Source: Chloroflexota bacterium (GTDB lineage Bacteria; Chloroflexota; Dehalococcoidia; DSTF01; RBG-16-68-14). Taken from it: 64,000 nucleotides of DNA. Position 1 is the stretch's first letter. Each line of letters opens with the position of its first letter. The stretch lies in contig JAJCYW010000004.1 of assembly GCA_029262675.1 (NCBI GenBank), forward strand, positions 62,001 through 126,000, read 5' to 3'. Of the stretch, positions 1 through 8,574 are shown piece after piece. The notes beneath the pieces were generated by a model. The model had not been told where the DNA came from. It saw only the letters and a program-made list of their open reading frames with translations, and ran no database searches. Made by a program: the position numbers and the translations under genes.

Positions 1-1
1 G

Positions 2-2191
2 AAGGCCACACCGATCAAAGACCTGCTGGCGACGAACGACGACCTCCTTAAGGAAACGGGCTACCTGTTCGGCCTCAAAGACCTCAAGCGCAAGCAGGAT
101 GACCCTGGTGGCTACGAGGCCGTCTGGCAAATCCTGCTCAATATCTGTAACACTGCCTGGGACGTCGGCTGCCGCGTGTCGTCGTCGGCGATTGCGGTCG
201 AAGGAGGCGACGCGCTCTGGGCGCTCCATCTCCCGACGGGCGAAGCGGTGGCGGTCTCACGCGGGATTACGGCTCACCCGGGCTTGCTCTCCCACTTTCT
301 GCGCCAGCTCATTGAGGCGGGCTACGAGGACAATCCCGGCATCAGCCCCGGCGATATTTTCGAGAACAACGACCCGCACTACGGCGGCATCCACCCTGTC
401 GACTTTGACACCACCATTCCGATCTTCTACGGCGATGAGCTAGTGGCCTGGGCCTCTGGTGTTACCCACGTGATGGACAGCGGCTACATCCTGCCGGGGT
501 CGATCGGCTTCATGAACCCGGACTCGTTCGCGGACGGCATGCCGGTCACGATGGAGAGGATCGGCCAGAACGACCAACTCCACCCCTGGTACGAGAAGCG
601 CGTCACTTCTCGAACGCGTGTGCCTGAATTCGTCATGGGCGACGCTCGTGGCCGGTTGGCGGGCTGCCTGACGATCCGCAACAAGGTGGTCGAGGCGATC
701 GACAAGTATGGCGTTGACTACTTCAAGGACGTCATGAAGGAGTACGTGGAGGACGGCCGGCGCTACGCCGTCACGCGCGTGAAGAACCAAGCGATCCCTG
801 GCCGCCTGCGCAAGTCCAACTTCAAGGACCTTGCCATGAAGGGCAAGCGCGTGATCATGCCGAACCAGGACATCGATCTCCTTTTTAATCTGCCATTGGA
901 GATCAATATCGATAAGGACGCCCACGTAACCTTCTCGCTCAGCGGCGCCAGCAGCTGGGTGCCGTTCGGGCAGAACATCACGCCGCCGGCCGTCAAGTCA
1001 GCGCTGCTTAACGCCTACTCCCACATGGTTGGGTTCGATATGACCAATTGGGGCCCCGCTGCGGCGTGGACGCTGGAGGACCCGCCCGCAGGCTCGTGGG
1101 CCAATCCGTACCCCGTGAACTACTTTGCGTCCGCGGGCGTGGCGTGGGCGCCGGCCGTGATGTGGATGAGTTCCCTCTACGAATCGTTCGGCCGCGCCTA
1201 CTTCATGCGCGGCTACATTGAGGAGGTCGCCGCGGGCGCCGCGACGACGCTCACCGCAGAGTTCTCCGGTGTCGGCCAGTACGGAACGTACGTCGCGGGT
1301 CTTAGTCTGGAGCAGGCCAGCAACGGAGCCCCCGCTCGCGGCATGGCAGATGGCGAGAACAGTGCTTGGTGCATCTACACGCCGAACGCCGACTTTGGGA
1401 ACGCCGAGGTGACCGAGTTGTGGTATCCGATTGTCTATCTGGGACGGAACGTCCAGCCTGATTCGGGAGGCTATGGAACCTTCCGAGGCGGCCTCGGACA
1501 CACTGCCGTCTGGATGGTCAAGAACACGCCGGGCATTGAGTACCAGTGTGGCTGCGCCGGCATGCGTAGCAAGGTGCTCGCCAACCATGGCATGTACGGC
1601 GCGTATCCAGTCTGGCCGGACCGCGGGAGCTACGCGCACGGCACCAACCTGAAGGAACTGATCGACAACCAGCAGCCGCTCGTGCACGAGCGCGGCGACC
1701 CTGAAGACCCGATCATGGCGAACATTCTCACCGCAAATGTGTTGGAGACGAACATCATTACGCCGTTCATCACGCCCGAGCAACTCCAGGAGTACGACGT
1801 GATCATGCACCCGATCTCCGGCGCGCAGGCGCTTGGCGATCCGTTGGAGCGCGACCCGGAAGAGGTGGCGTGGGACCTCACCAAAGGCTGGACACGCGAG
1901 CGAATCGCCTCTGACGTCCACGGTGTGGTTGTATCCTACGACGAGGCCGAGAAGGAATGGAGCGCCGACGCGGCCGCGACAGAGACGAAACGCAATGAGA
2001 TGCGCGATGCACGGAAGAAGCGCAGCGTGCCGTTCAAAGAGTGGTGGGCGCAGGAGCGCGAGAGAGTGCAGGCGAAGGAGAACATGGATCCTGCCATCAT
2101 CAATATGTGGCAAGGTTCGATGGAATTGTCCCCGGGGTACGGCGCAGAGTTACGGGCGTTCTGGAATCTGCCCGAAGACTTCACGTTCTAG
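2..2191 (+). CDS. acxB: Acetone carboxylase alpha-subunit homolog (hydantoinase B/HyuB family), 5' end outside window
   Basis: The frame is open from base 2 without a stop, so the gene starts upstream; the GTG at 176 is internal. About 729 residues are visible, against roughly 776 for acetone carboxylase alpha subunits, so only about 50 are missing. The family carries the metal site of an ATP-dependent carboxylase that turns acetone and bicarbonate into acetoacetate. From codon 392 the sequence shows His-x-x-Asp followed by a His 25 residues after the first His; as I recall, this is the spacing of the Mn ligands in acetone carboxylase. The gamma subunit follows 9 bases later, which favours this family over plain hydantoinases. 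The beta (HyuA-like) subunit should lie upstream. The true substrate may be another ketone. Confidence 0.8.
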   Translation, partial: KATPIKDLLATNDDLLKETGYLFGLKDLKRKQDDPGGYEAVWQILLNICNTAWDVGCRVSSSAIAVEGGDALWALHLPTGEAVAVSRGITAHPGLLSHFLRQLIEAGYEDNPGISPGDIFENNDPHYGGIHPVDFDTTIPIFYGDELVAWASGVTHVMDSGYILPGSIGFMNPDSFADGMPVTMERIGQNDQLHPWYEKRVTSRTRVPEFVMGDARGRLAGCLTIRNKVVEAIDKYGVDYFKDVMKEYVEDGRRYAVTRVKNQAIPGRLRKSNFKDLAMKGKRVIMPNQDIDLLFNLPLEINIDKDAHVTFSLSGASSWVPFGQNITPPAVKSALLNAYSHMVGFDMTNWGPAAAWTLEDPPAGSWANPYPVNYFASAGVAWAPAVMWMSSLYESFGRAYFMRGYIEEVAAGAATTLTAEFSGVGQYGTYVAGLSLEQASNGAPARGMADGENSAWCIYTPNADFGNAEVTELWYPIVYLGRNVQPDSGGYGTFRGGLGHTAVWMVKNTPGIEYQCGCAGMRSKVLANHGMYGAYPVWPDRGSYAHGTNLKELIDNQQPLVHERGDPEDPIMANILTANVLETNIITPFITPEQLQEYDVIMHPISGAQALGDPLERDPEEVAWDLTKGWTRERIASDVHGVVVSYDEAEKEWSADAAATETKRNEMRDARKKRSVPFKEWWAQERERVQAKENMDPAIINMWQGSMELSPGYGAELRAFWNLPEDFTF

Positions 2192-2200
2192 GAGGCCAAG

Positions 2201-2752
2201 ATGCCAGAATACGATATCGGCGAAATCGAAAAACTTATCGACGGAGAGCTACCGTGGCCGCGTGTCCAGGAGATCATGAAGGACGCCAAGGACGCGGGCC
2301 GCTTCGAAATGTGGGTCAAGATTCTGCAAGGCCGGGTGGCCTGGGCCGAGCCGATCCTGCTGCCGCTCACGCCGAGCCTTTTTATCGTCCAGAAGGACGG
2401 CAACAATCGCGTCGTCAAGTGCAAGTGCGGCCAGGAGTTCGGCGATTATCGCGTCAACTGGAAGCTCAGCGCTTCGATTTACGTGCGCGATTCGGAAGAG
2501 GACTTCAAAGAGGTCTACCGTGGTTCTGAGCAACCGGACCCATCGTGGACCCAGATCCGCGAGTACTCATGCCCCGGCTGTGGGGTCATGCTGGAGATCG
2601 AGGCCGTCCCGCGCGGCACGCCGCCGGACTTCGATTTTCTGCCAGACCTCGACACGTTCTACAGCGAATGGCTGGGCAAGCCGCTGCCGGAGAAGGTGGA
2701 ATTCACGGACAAGACGTTAGACACTGTCAAGGAGTGGTCGACGTCGTCCTGA
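2201..2752 (+). CDS. acxC: Acetone carboxylase gamma-subunit homolog
   Basis: A 183-residue soluble protein that starts 9 bases after the alpha subunit behind a strong AGGAGG site. Acetone carboxylase gamma subunits are of similar size (about 170 aa) and bridge the alpha and beta subunits in the (alpha-beta-gamma)2 complex. Two zinc-ribbon-like cysteine pairs are visible, C74-x-C76 and C124-x-x-C127, around a beta-rich core, as in the family. There is no signal peptide or membrane segment. This small subunit is diagnostic, since hydantoinases and oxoprolinases lack it. Three CoA-transferases follow, which suggests that the carboxylated product, a beta-keto acid, is passed on for CoA activation. 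Confidence 0.8.
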   Translation: MPEYDIGEIEKLIDGELPWPRVQEIMKDAKDAGRFEMWVKILQGRVAWAEPILLPLTPSLFIVQKDGNNRVVKCKCGQEFGDYRVNWKLSASIYVRDSEEDFKEVYRGSEQPDPSWTQIREYSCPGCGVMLEIEAVPRGTPPDFDFLPDLDTFYSEWLGKPLPEKVEFTDKTLDTVKEWSTSS

Positions 2753-2789
2753 CGCCGCGCCTTCTTACTTCGGCTGCGGAGCAGGCGCG

Positions 2790-3989
2790 ATGACCAAGGC
2801 GCTCGACGACATCCTCGTCCTCGACCTGACGACAGAGTTTTGGTCGTCGCTGGCGGCGGCTATGCTCGGCGACTTCGGCGCCGACGTGGTCAAGCTGGAG
2901 CCGCTGCCGGACGCGCACGAACTGCGCGACCGCTATCGCGACCAGAATGCCCCCGAAACCTGGAACTACAGCTTCGAGCTGGCTAACCGCAACAAGCGCA
3001 GCCTCGCGATCGACCTCGATGCCGGCCGCGCCACATTCGAGAAGCTCGTGGCCGCTGCGGACGTCTTCCTCACCGACTTGCCGACGGCCGCGCTTACGGA
3101 GCTTCGGCTGGACTTCGCGACGCTCAGTCAACTAAAGCCCGACCTGATCTACGCTCGCGGTTCCGGCCTGGGGCCTGAGGGTCCGGACAGCGAAGAGCCC
3201 GCGATCGACGAGCTGGCCGCGGCCCGCACCGGCATGATGCCGATCCTGCAGCAGCCCGGCCAGCCGCCCGTCTATACCGGCGCCGGCCAGATCTACACTA
3301 CCATCATGCTGGCCTTCGGCGTTACTGCTGCGCTCCACCACCGCGACGAGACGGGCGAAGGCCAGGAGGTCGATGCCTCTCTCCTCGGCGGCAACATGTA
3401 CAGCGCCAGCCTGGACATCCAGGCCTTCCTGGCCATGGGCGGCGAGCGCTTTCTCCAGCCCGTGTCCCGTCTGGACGCCGGCAATCCAATGTCCGGCACG
3501 CTCTACCCAACGGAGGACGGCCTCTGGGTGACGCTCACGATGCCGGACACGGACCGCTGGTGGCCCGACCTGTCGGACATCGTCGGACTCGATGTCGAAG
3601 ACCCACGCTACAACAGCCACGAACGCCGCTGCGAAGAGAACCGCCTGGAGTTGATCTCCGCGCTGGAAGAGGCCTTCGCGAAACGTCCCGCGGCCCACTG
3701 GCGCGATACGTTCAACGAACGGAAGATGTCGGCGGACGTGATCGAGGACTACGCCTATCCGGCGCAGGACGAGCAGGCCAGGCGCAACAGCTTCATCATC
3801 GACGTTGACACGGAAAACCACGGGAAGGTGCCGTCGCTGGGATTCCCGCTCTACATGAGCGAGAGCCTCGCGGAGCTCGCCCGCACAGCGCCCGCGCTGG
3901 GCGAACACACGGATGAACTGCTATCGTCGCTCGCTGGCGCGAGCGGCGATGAGATCGCTGCGCTGCGGTCCAAGGGAGCGGTGGCGTGA
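2790..3989 (+). CDS. CaiB/BaiF family CoA-transferase, catalytic Asp replaced by Gln
   Basis: A 399-residue class III CoA-transferase fold. The N-terminal Rossmann-like start (ILVLDLTTEFWSS), the NRNKRS stretch near 67-72 and the GEGQ motif are all clear. In characterised members an Asp about 15 residues before the AAL-x-x-R helix (FRC Asp169) forms the acyl anhydride; here that position is Gln167. The protein is therefore probably inactive alone, or does different chemistry. Its stop overlaps the start of the next CoA-transferase by 4 bases, and that one keeps the Asp, so a heteromeric pair is likely. The ATG has a GGAGCAGG site upstream. Fold assignment is firm; loss of activity is inferred from one aligned residue. 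Confidence 0.85.
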   Translation: MTKALDDILVLDLTTEFWSSLAAAMLGDFGADVVKLEPLPDAHELRDRYRDQNAPETWNYSFELANRNKRSLAIDLDAGRATFEKLVAAADVFLTDLPTAALTELRLDFATLSQLKPDLIYARGSGLGPEGPDSEEPAIDELAAARTGMMPILQQPGQPPVYTGAGQIYTTIMLAFGVTAALHHRDETGEGQEVDASLLGGNMYSASLDIQAFLAMGGERFLQPVSRLDAGNPMSGTLYPTEDGLWVTLTMPDTDRWWPDLSDIVGLDVEDPRYNSHERRCEENRLELISALEEAFAKRPAAHWRDTFNERKMSADVIEDYAYPAQDEQARRNSFIIDVDTENHGKVPSLGFPLYMSESLAELARTAPALGEHTDELLSSLAGASGDEIAALRSKGAVA

Positions 3990-5209
3990 CCGGCACGACA
4001 AAGGCCGCGTTGGACGGCGTCCGCGTCGTCGACCTCACGGTCTGGTTCCAGGGGCCCGTCGCCGGGCAGCACCTGGCCGACTTCGGCGCGGAGGTGATCC
4101 ACGTCGAGCGTCCGCAGGGCGGCGACCTGGCGCGCGGCGTGCGCTCGATCAAGGCTGTGCCCGTCGGCGACTGGAACCAGTACTTCCTCGTTATCAACCG
4201 CAACAAGAAAAGCATGGCGCTCGATCTCAAATTGCCCGAGGGCCAGGCCGTCATGCGGCGGCTGCTGGAGGACGCGGACGTCTTCCTCACCAACCTCAGC
4301 GCGGAGAACCTGGCGGGGTGGAGCCTGTCGTATGAGGACGTGCAGAAGATCAACCCCAAGCTCGTCTACGCCGTCGCGAGCGGCTACGGCCAGTTCGGCG
4401 ATAACTCCAAGCCATCGTTTGATATGACGGTGCAGGCCCTCACCGGCCTGATGACGCGCCTCGGCGAGCCGGGACAGCCGCCCATCTACCTCGGCATGGG
4501 CTCCGGCGACGCCATCGGCGGGCTGATGGCGGCCTGGGGCGTGCTGATGGCGCTGCACCAGCGCCGACGCACGGGGAAGGGCCAGCTCATCAACGCTTCG
4601 CTCTACGGTGCGCAGTTGCTGCTGGGAGGTGCGTCGCTGCAGGGGTATCTTGCGACGGGCAGCGAGCGCTTCTCGCGCCAACAGTCGCGCAGCGAACCCG
4701 AAAGCGCGCTCTGGAATACATACCAGGCCAAGGATAGGTGGCTATACGTGTGCCTCGCGGACGAAGGCGACGCCTGGTCGCGCTTTGCCGGTACGCTCGA
4801 CGACGAATCGGTGGCCGCAGACGAGCGCTTCGCCACCGCCGACACGCGTCGCGAGAACGCCGCGCCGCTCACCGCCGCGCTGGCCGCAGTGATTGCCGGA
4901 CGTTCTGTCGAGGACTGGCTGGAGCGCTGGGGGCCGCTCGGTATCCCGGCCAGTGAGATCGCCAACCTCGCGGACCTGGCCGAAGACCCCCAGGCCTGGG
5001 CCAACGACTACTTCACGGAGACCTACTGCGAAGAGGTGCAGCGCGACGTCAAGGTGCGCGGCCTGCCCGTCGGCCTCAGCGAGACGCCGGGTAGCGTCCG
5101 CACGCTGGGCCCGGAGCTGGGCCAACATACAGAAGAAGTCCTCGTCGAGACGCTGGGCTACACGTGGGACGAGGTGATCGCGCTGAAGGAAGCCGGAGCG
5201 ATCCTGTGA
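3986..5209 (+). CDS. CaiB/BaiF family CoA-transferase (catalytic Asp175)
   Basis: A 407-residue class III CoA-transferase that would move CoA from a donor acyl-CoA to a carboxylic acid. It starts at GTG inside the stop of the preceding gene (GTGA overlap) and ends in the same kind of overlap with the next one, so the three are translationally coupled. NRNKKS lies near 71-76 and the catalytic Asp175 sits in GSGDAIGG, at the FRC Asp169 position. The C-terminus has the family GQHTEEVL motif. It is the natural active partner for the Gln167 protein upstream. Substrate unknown; context suggests the product of the upstream carboxylase. Confidence 0.87.
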   Translation: MTGTTKAALDGVRVVDLTVWFQGPVAGQHLADFGAEVIHVERPQGGDLARGVRSIKAVPVGDWNQYFLVINRNKKSMALDLKLPEGQAVMRRLLEDADVFLTNLSAENLAGWSLSYEDVQKINPKLVYAVASGYGQFGDNSKPSFDMTVQALTGLMTRLGEPGQPPIYLGMGSGDAIGGLMAAWGVLMALHQRRRTGKGQLINASLYGAQLLLGGASLQGYLATGSERFSRQQSRSEPESALWNTYQAKDRWLYVCLADEGDAWSRFAGTLDDESVAADERFATADTRRENAAPLTAALAAVIAGRSVEDWLERWGPLGIPASEIANLADLAEDPQAWANDYFTETYCEEVQRDVKVRGLPVGLSETPGSVRTLGPELGQHTEEVLVETLGYTWDEVIALKEAGAIL

Positions 5210-6417
5210 CCGGCCCCGTGACTGACAGCAACATCGGCCCGCTGGCGGACATCCGCGTGCTTGATTTGTCAACGATGCTGGCCGGGCCGTACGGCGCAAC
5301 GCTGCTGGGCGACTTGGGGGCTGATGTGATTAAGGTCGAGCCGCCCGGCGGCGACGATACGCGGCATCTCGGCCCGGAGCGCGGTGGCGAACGGGTGCCG
5401 TACGTCAGCGTCAACCGCAACAAGCGCGGCATCGTGCTCGACCTGACGAAAGATGACGGACGTGAGGCGTTTGCGCGGCTCGTCGCGACGGCGGACGTGC
5501 TTGTAACCAACGTCCGCGAGCCGGCGCTCTCCCGCCTCGGCCTCGACTACGACAACGTGCGCGAGCAGCGGCCGGACATCGTCTGGGTGGGCGTTACGGC
5601 GTTCGGCGTGGACGGGCCGTACGCCGGGCGGCCGGGCATCGACTTCCTGGCGCAGGGCATCGCCGGCCTCGTGTCGCTGAACGGCGAGCCGGGCCGGCCG
5701 CCCGTGCGCGTCACCGTGCCGCTGGTCGACGTCATGACGTCGACGCTCGTCGCCACAGGCGTGCTCGCCGCCCTCCACGAGCGAGCGGCCTCCGGCCAGG
5801 GCCAGCGCATCGACGTGTCGCTGCTCGATGCTCTCGTCCACGCGCAGAGCACGGGCCTCGGCGGCATCTTTCTGAAAGGCCAGACGACGCCGCGTACGGG
5901 CAACCGCAGCTTCTACTTCGCTCCGTCCGGCGTCTACGAGTGCAAGGACGGAACCAGCGTCTGCCTCACCTGCCCCGGCGAAAAGTTCTTCGTCAACCTG
6001 AGTACGGCGCTCGACACGGGCTGGGCGGACGATCCGCGTTATGCGACGATCGAGGCGCGGCTGGAGAACGAGGACGCCCTCGACGCCGAGATCGCCGCTC
6101 GCTGCGCGGCGTTCGACCGCGAGGAACTGCTCAAGAAGCTGCACGCCGCCGACGTCCTGGCCGCGCCGATCAACGACCTGGCGGACGTGCCGGACGACCC
6201 CCAGATCCGGCACAACGGCATGATCGTGCCCACGCAGCACGCAACATTGGGCGAGCTGAACGTAACCGGCGTGCCGGTTCACCTTGGGCGCACGCCGGGC
6301 AGCGTGCGTCGCAGCCCGCCCGCACTGGGCCAGCACTCGGAGGAGATCCTCACGGAACTCGGCTACGGAGCGGAGGACGCAGCCCGGCTGAGCGAGTCGA
6401 TGCGTACGGCCGGGTAG
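5206..6417 (+). CDS. CaiB/BaiF family CoA-transferase (catalytic Asp175)
   Basis: A 403-residue class III CoA-transferase, third of three overlapping copies. The frame is open further upstream (to 5164), but the GTG at 5206 overlaps the previous stop (GTGA) and gives the normal family N-terminus, so I use it. Visible are DIRVLDLSTMLAGP, NRNKRG near 71-76, Asp175 in PLVDVM and GQGQRIDVS. All match formyl-CoA- or succinyl-CoA-dependent transferases. The metallo-beta-lactamase gene starts 29 bases after its stop, so all genes from the carboxylase to that hydrolase probably share one transcript. Confidence 0.87.
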   Translation: MTGPVTDSNIGPLADIRVLDLSTMLAGPYGATLLGDLGADVIKVEPPGGDDTRHLGPERGGERVPYVSVNRNKRGIVLDLTKDDGREAFARLVATADVLVTNVREPALSRLGLDYDNVREQRPDIVWVGVTAFGVDGPYAGRPGIDFLAQGIAGLVSLNGEPGRPPVRVTVPLVDVMTSTLVATGVLAALHERAASGQGQRIDVSLLDALVHAQSTGLGGIFLKGQTTPRTGNRSFYFAPSGVYECKDGTSVCLTCPGEKFFVNLSTALDTGWADDPRYATIEARLENEDALDAEIAARCAAFDREELLKKLHAADVLAAPINDLADVPDDPQIRHNGMIVPTQHATLGELNVTGVPVHLGRTPGSVRRSPPALGQHSEEILTELGYGAEDAARLSESMRTAG

Positions 6418-6446
6418 CCGCGCCGCGAACGAGAGGAGCAGAGACG

Positions 6447-7721
6447 ATGGCAAGCAACGAGAAGCAGACGGCGCAGCTGGACTACGAGGCGGCGAAAGGC
6501 ATGGAGAAGGAAGAGGCCGCGTTCTACTATCGCGGGCCGCTGGAGGAGGTCGCGGAGGGCGTGATCTTCTCGCCCACCCAGGGCAACTGCACGGCCTTTG
6601 TGTGCGACGGCGCGATCTTCATGGTCGACACCAATCCGAAGTGGTATGCGCGCGGCACGATACAGGCATTGCGCGACCAGTTCAGCAAGGCGCCTGTGGA
6701 GGCGATCGCCTACACGCACGGCCACATCGACCACGTAACGGGCGCGGAGACGTACATCGAGGAAGCCGCAGCCAGCGGCTCGCCGCGGCCGCGCGTGATC
6801 GGCCACCGCGACATCGGCGCGCGCTTCGACCGCTACCGCCAGATGCCGGGGCAGAACAACTTCATCAATCGCGTCCAGTTCAACCTGCCGGAGGGCATCA
6901 ATGCCTGGAACAACGTGACGTGGACGTACCCAGACATCACGTATGGCGACGAGACGGTCGTCACCGTCGGCGGCCAGCACTTCGAGCTCCACCACTCCCG
7001 CGGCGAGACCGACGACGAGACGTGGGTCTTCGCACCCGGCCGCCGCGTGCTGTGCACAGGTGATACGTTCGTCTGGGCCACGCCCAACGCCGGCAACCCC
7101 TACAAGGTGCAGCGCTACGCCCGCGAATGGGCGGACGCGCTCGCGGAGATGGCGTCGAAGCGGCCGCTCCACCTGCTGCCCGGCCACGGCCCGGCGATGT
7201 CCGGCGAGGAACGCATCCAGGACGCGCTGCTCTCCACGTCCGACTTCCTCCGCTCGATCCACGACCAGGTGGTGGCTGCCATGAACGAGGGCAAGTGGCT
7301 GGAGGACGTCATCCGCCAGATCGACATTCCTGTGAGCGACAAGCCGTGGCTGCGGCCGATCTACGACCACCCGGAGTTCATAGCCCGCAACGTCTACCGC
7401 CTCTACGGCGGCTGGTACGACGGCGACCCCGCGAACATGCTGCCCGCGCACTCGTACGACATCGCCGGCGTGCTCGTAGAAGCGACGGGCGCGGAGCCGA
7501 TCCTGGCGCGGGCGCGCAAGTTGCGCGACGACGGAGAGTTGCAGCTCGCCTGCCACCTCGTGGACTTCGTCCGCAAGGGCGAGCCGGAGAACGCTGAGGC
7601 CTGGAAGCTCTGGGGCGAGCTCTTCACGAAGCGGGCGGAGAAGGAGACCTCGCTCATGGCCCGCGGCGCGTTCTACACGGCGATCTCGGAGTCGGAGCGA
7701 AGGTTGAAGGAGTTGGGCTAA
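6447..7721 (+). CDS. Metallo-beta-lactamase-fold hydrolase related to SdsA/BDS1 alkylsulfatases
   Basis: A 424-residue protein. The frame is open back to 5940, but that part overlaps the CoA-transferase; ATG 6447 has a GAGAGGAG site. The metal motif is T90-H91-G-H93-I-D95-H96, with later GETDDETWVF, CTGDTF and PGHGP segments in beta-lactamase-fold order. The C-terminal half (YGGWYDGDPANMLP and beyond) resembles the dimerisation and sterol-carrier-like regions of SDS hydrolases. No signal peptide is visible, so it appears cytoplasmic. Known relatives cleave alkyl sulfate esters; a thioester or other ester substrate is also possible. A stranded copy of its last 24 codons lies about 0.8 kb downstream (8491-8562). 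Confidence 0.78.
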   Translation: MASNEKQTAQLDYEAAKGMEKEEAAFYYRGPLEEVAEGVIFSPTQGNCTAFVCDGAIFMVDTNPKWYARGTIQALRDQFSKAPVEAIAYTHGHIDHVTGAETYIEEAAASGSPRPRVIGHRDIGARFDRYRQMPGQNNFINRVQFNLPEGINAWNNVTWTYPDITYGDETVVTVGGQHFELHHSRGETDDETWVFAPGRRVLCTGDTFVWATPNAGNPYKVQRYAREWADALAEMASKRPLHLLPGHGPAMSGEERIQDALLSTSDFLRSIHDQVVAAMNEGKWLEDVIRQIDIPVSDKPWLRPIYDHPEFIARNVYRLYGGWYDGDPANMLPAHSYDIAGVLVEATGAEPILARARKLRDDGELQLACHLVDFVRKGEPENAEAWKLWGELFTKRAEKETSLMARGAFYTAISESERRLKELG

Positions 7722-7745
7722 TGGCCCGCAAGGCCGGCCATTAGC
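7717..7745 (+). terminator. Hairpin over the stop codon of the alkylsulfatase-like gene
   Basis: A perfect 10-bp inverted repeat, GCTAATGGCC / GGCCATTAGC, with a 9-base loop. The TAA stop (7719-7721) lies in the left arm. A second hairpin, GGAGAA / TTCTCC (7748-7769), follows. No T-tract is present, so classic intrinsic termination is uncertain; it may stabilise the mRNA end. Confidence 0.4.
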
Positions 7746-7855
7746 TTGGAGAACGCCGCGGCCTTCTCCGGCCGAACTTCGGTTGCTCCTCCCGTCAGTC
7801 CGGCGTACACTTGGCGCAGTTTACGCAGCGCGTGCTTCGCTAAAGGAGGGCTCCC

Positions 7856-8380
7856 ATGAAGCTCCGGCTACTCGCCGTACCGGCCGTAGTACTGCTGGCC
7901 ACCGCCGTCAGCGCTTGTGGCGCCGGGTCAGATACGCTCAGCCTGGAGGAGTACTTCGCGCAGTATTCAGCGATCGACGCGGACGCCGCTACGGAGTTCG
8001 TGGAGGCACCCTCTGACTTCGAAGGAAGTGATTCCGCGTCAGCAGACGAAACCAACCTGGCGTTCTTCAGGTATCTCTTTTCGGAGTATGAGCGCATCAA
8101 CCGTGACCGCCTTGCTGGCCTAACGGGGCTTAGCCCGCCGCCTGAAGTAGCAGATACCCATGGCGAAGTCATCAGCGCGCTCGAGAACCTGATCGCTGTT
8201 GTTGACGAGAGTAACGAGGCTGTCCAGGATGCGGAGACGATGGCCGAATTTGAGACGCTCAACCTCGAACCCGGTCTTGAAGTCGCGGCAGTAGCCTTCG
8301 AGGTTGCCTGCGGCGCCCTTGGGGACATCGCGGAAGCGAACGACATCGCCGTTGTTCTTACCTGCGCGGTTGACGGCTAA
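7856..8380 (+). CDS. Small exported lipoprotein of unknown function
   Basis: A 174-residue protein behind a strong AGGAGGG site. The N-terminus is a lipoprotein signal peptide: KLR basic start, hydrophobic core VVLLATAV, and lipobox V-S-A-C with the lipidated Cys at 21. The mature part is acidic and mostly helical, with Asp/Glu/Ala-rich stretches and a late Cys pair (near 150 and 169) that could form a disulfide. I do not recognise a family. The 134-base gap and hairpins upstream suggest its own transcript. It should be anchored on the outer face of the membrane. Confidence 0.75.
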   Translation: MKLRLLAVPAVVLLATAVSACGAGSDTLSLEEYFAQYSAIDADAATEFVEAPSDFEGSDSASADETNLAFFRYLFSEYERINRDRLAGLTGLSPPPEVADTHGEVISALENLIAVVDESNEAVQDAETMAEFETLNLEPGLEVAAVAFEVACGALGDIAEANDIAVVLTCAVDG

Positions 8381-8490
8381 GCCCTAACGCCGGAAGCACT
8401 GTTGAACCTGTCTTGTTCCGGCAGCGAATGCCTGTGGGCCGAGCCAGCACGGACATGGCCAAGCGCGGCCCCGCGCGCCGCGATCGAGGT

Positions 8491-8562
8491 TCGCTCATGG
8501 CCCGCGGCGCCTTCTACACTGCCGTCTCGGAGTCAGAGCGGCGGTTGAAGGAACTGGAGTAG
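8491..8562 (+). pseudogene. Stranded 3' tail of an alkylsulfatase-like paralog
   Basis: These 72 bases match the last 72 bases of the gene at 6447-7721 without gaps, 60 of 72 identical by my count, ending at an in-frame TAG. Translated, 21 of 23 residues are identical (Ile to Val and a final Gly to Glu), so most differences are synonymous. The tail therefore came from a paralog that had diverged under protein-level selection, not from a fresh copy of its neighbour. Nothing upstream of 8491 continues the match. It sits just before the GNAT gene. Confidence 0.75.
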
Positions 8563-8574
8563 GGCTTTGAGGCC

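Noticed and set aside
998..2113. Long minus-strand open frame opposite the acetone carboxylase alpha gene
   Set aside because: High-GC shadow frame: no family motif, Arg/His-rich composition, fully opposite a well-supported gene. The same applies to long antisense frames at 5269-6453, 6363-7556, 9195-region extensions, 15259-16047, 18766-19668, 27461-28369 and 30277-31497.
5940..7721. 593-residue version of the alkylsulfatase-like protein
   Set aside because: The first 169 codons overlap the CoA-transferase in another frame and look like shadow translation; ATG 6447 has a good ribosome site.
8491..8562. Functional small gene encoding a 20-odd residue peptide
   Set aside because: It lacks its own start signal context and is explained fully as the end of a lost paralog; the internal ATG would leave only about 21 residues.
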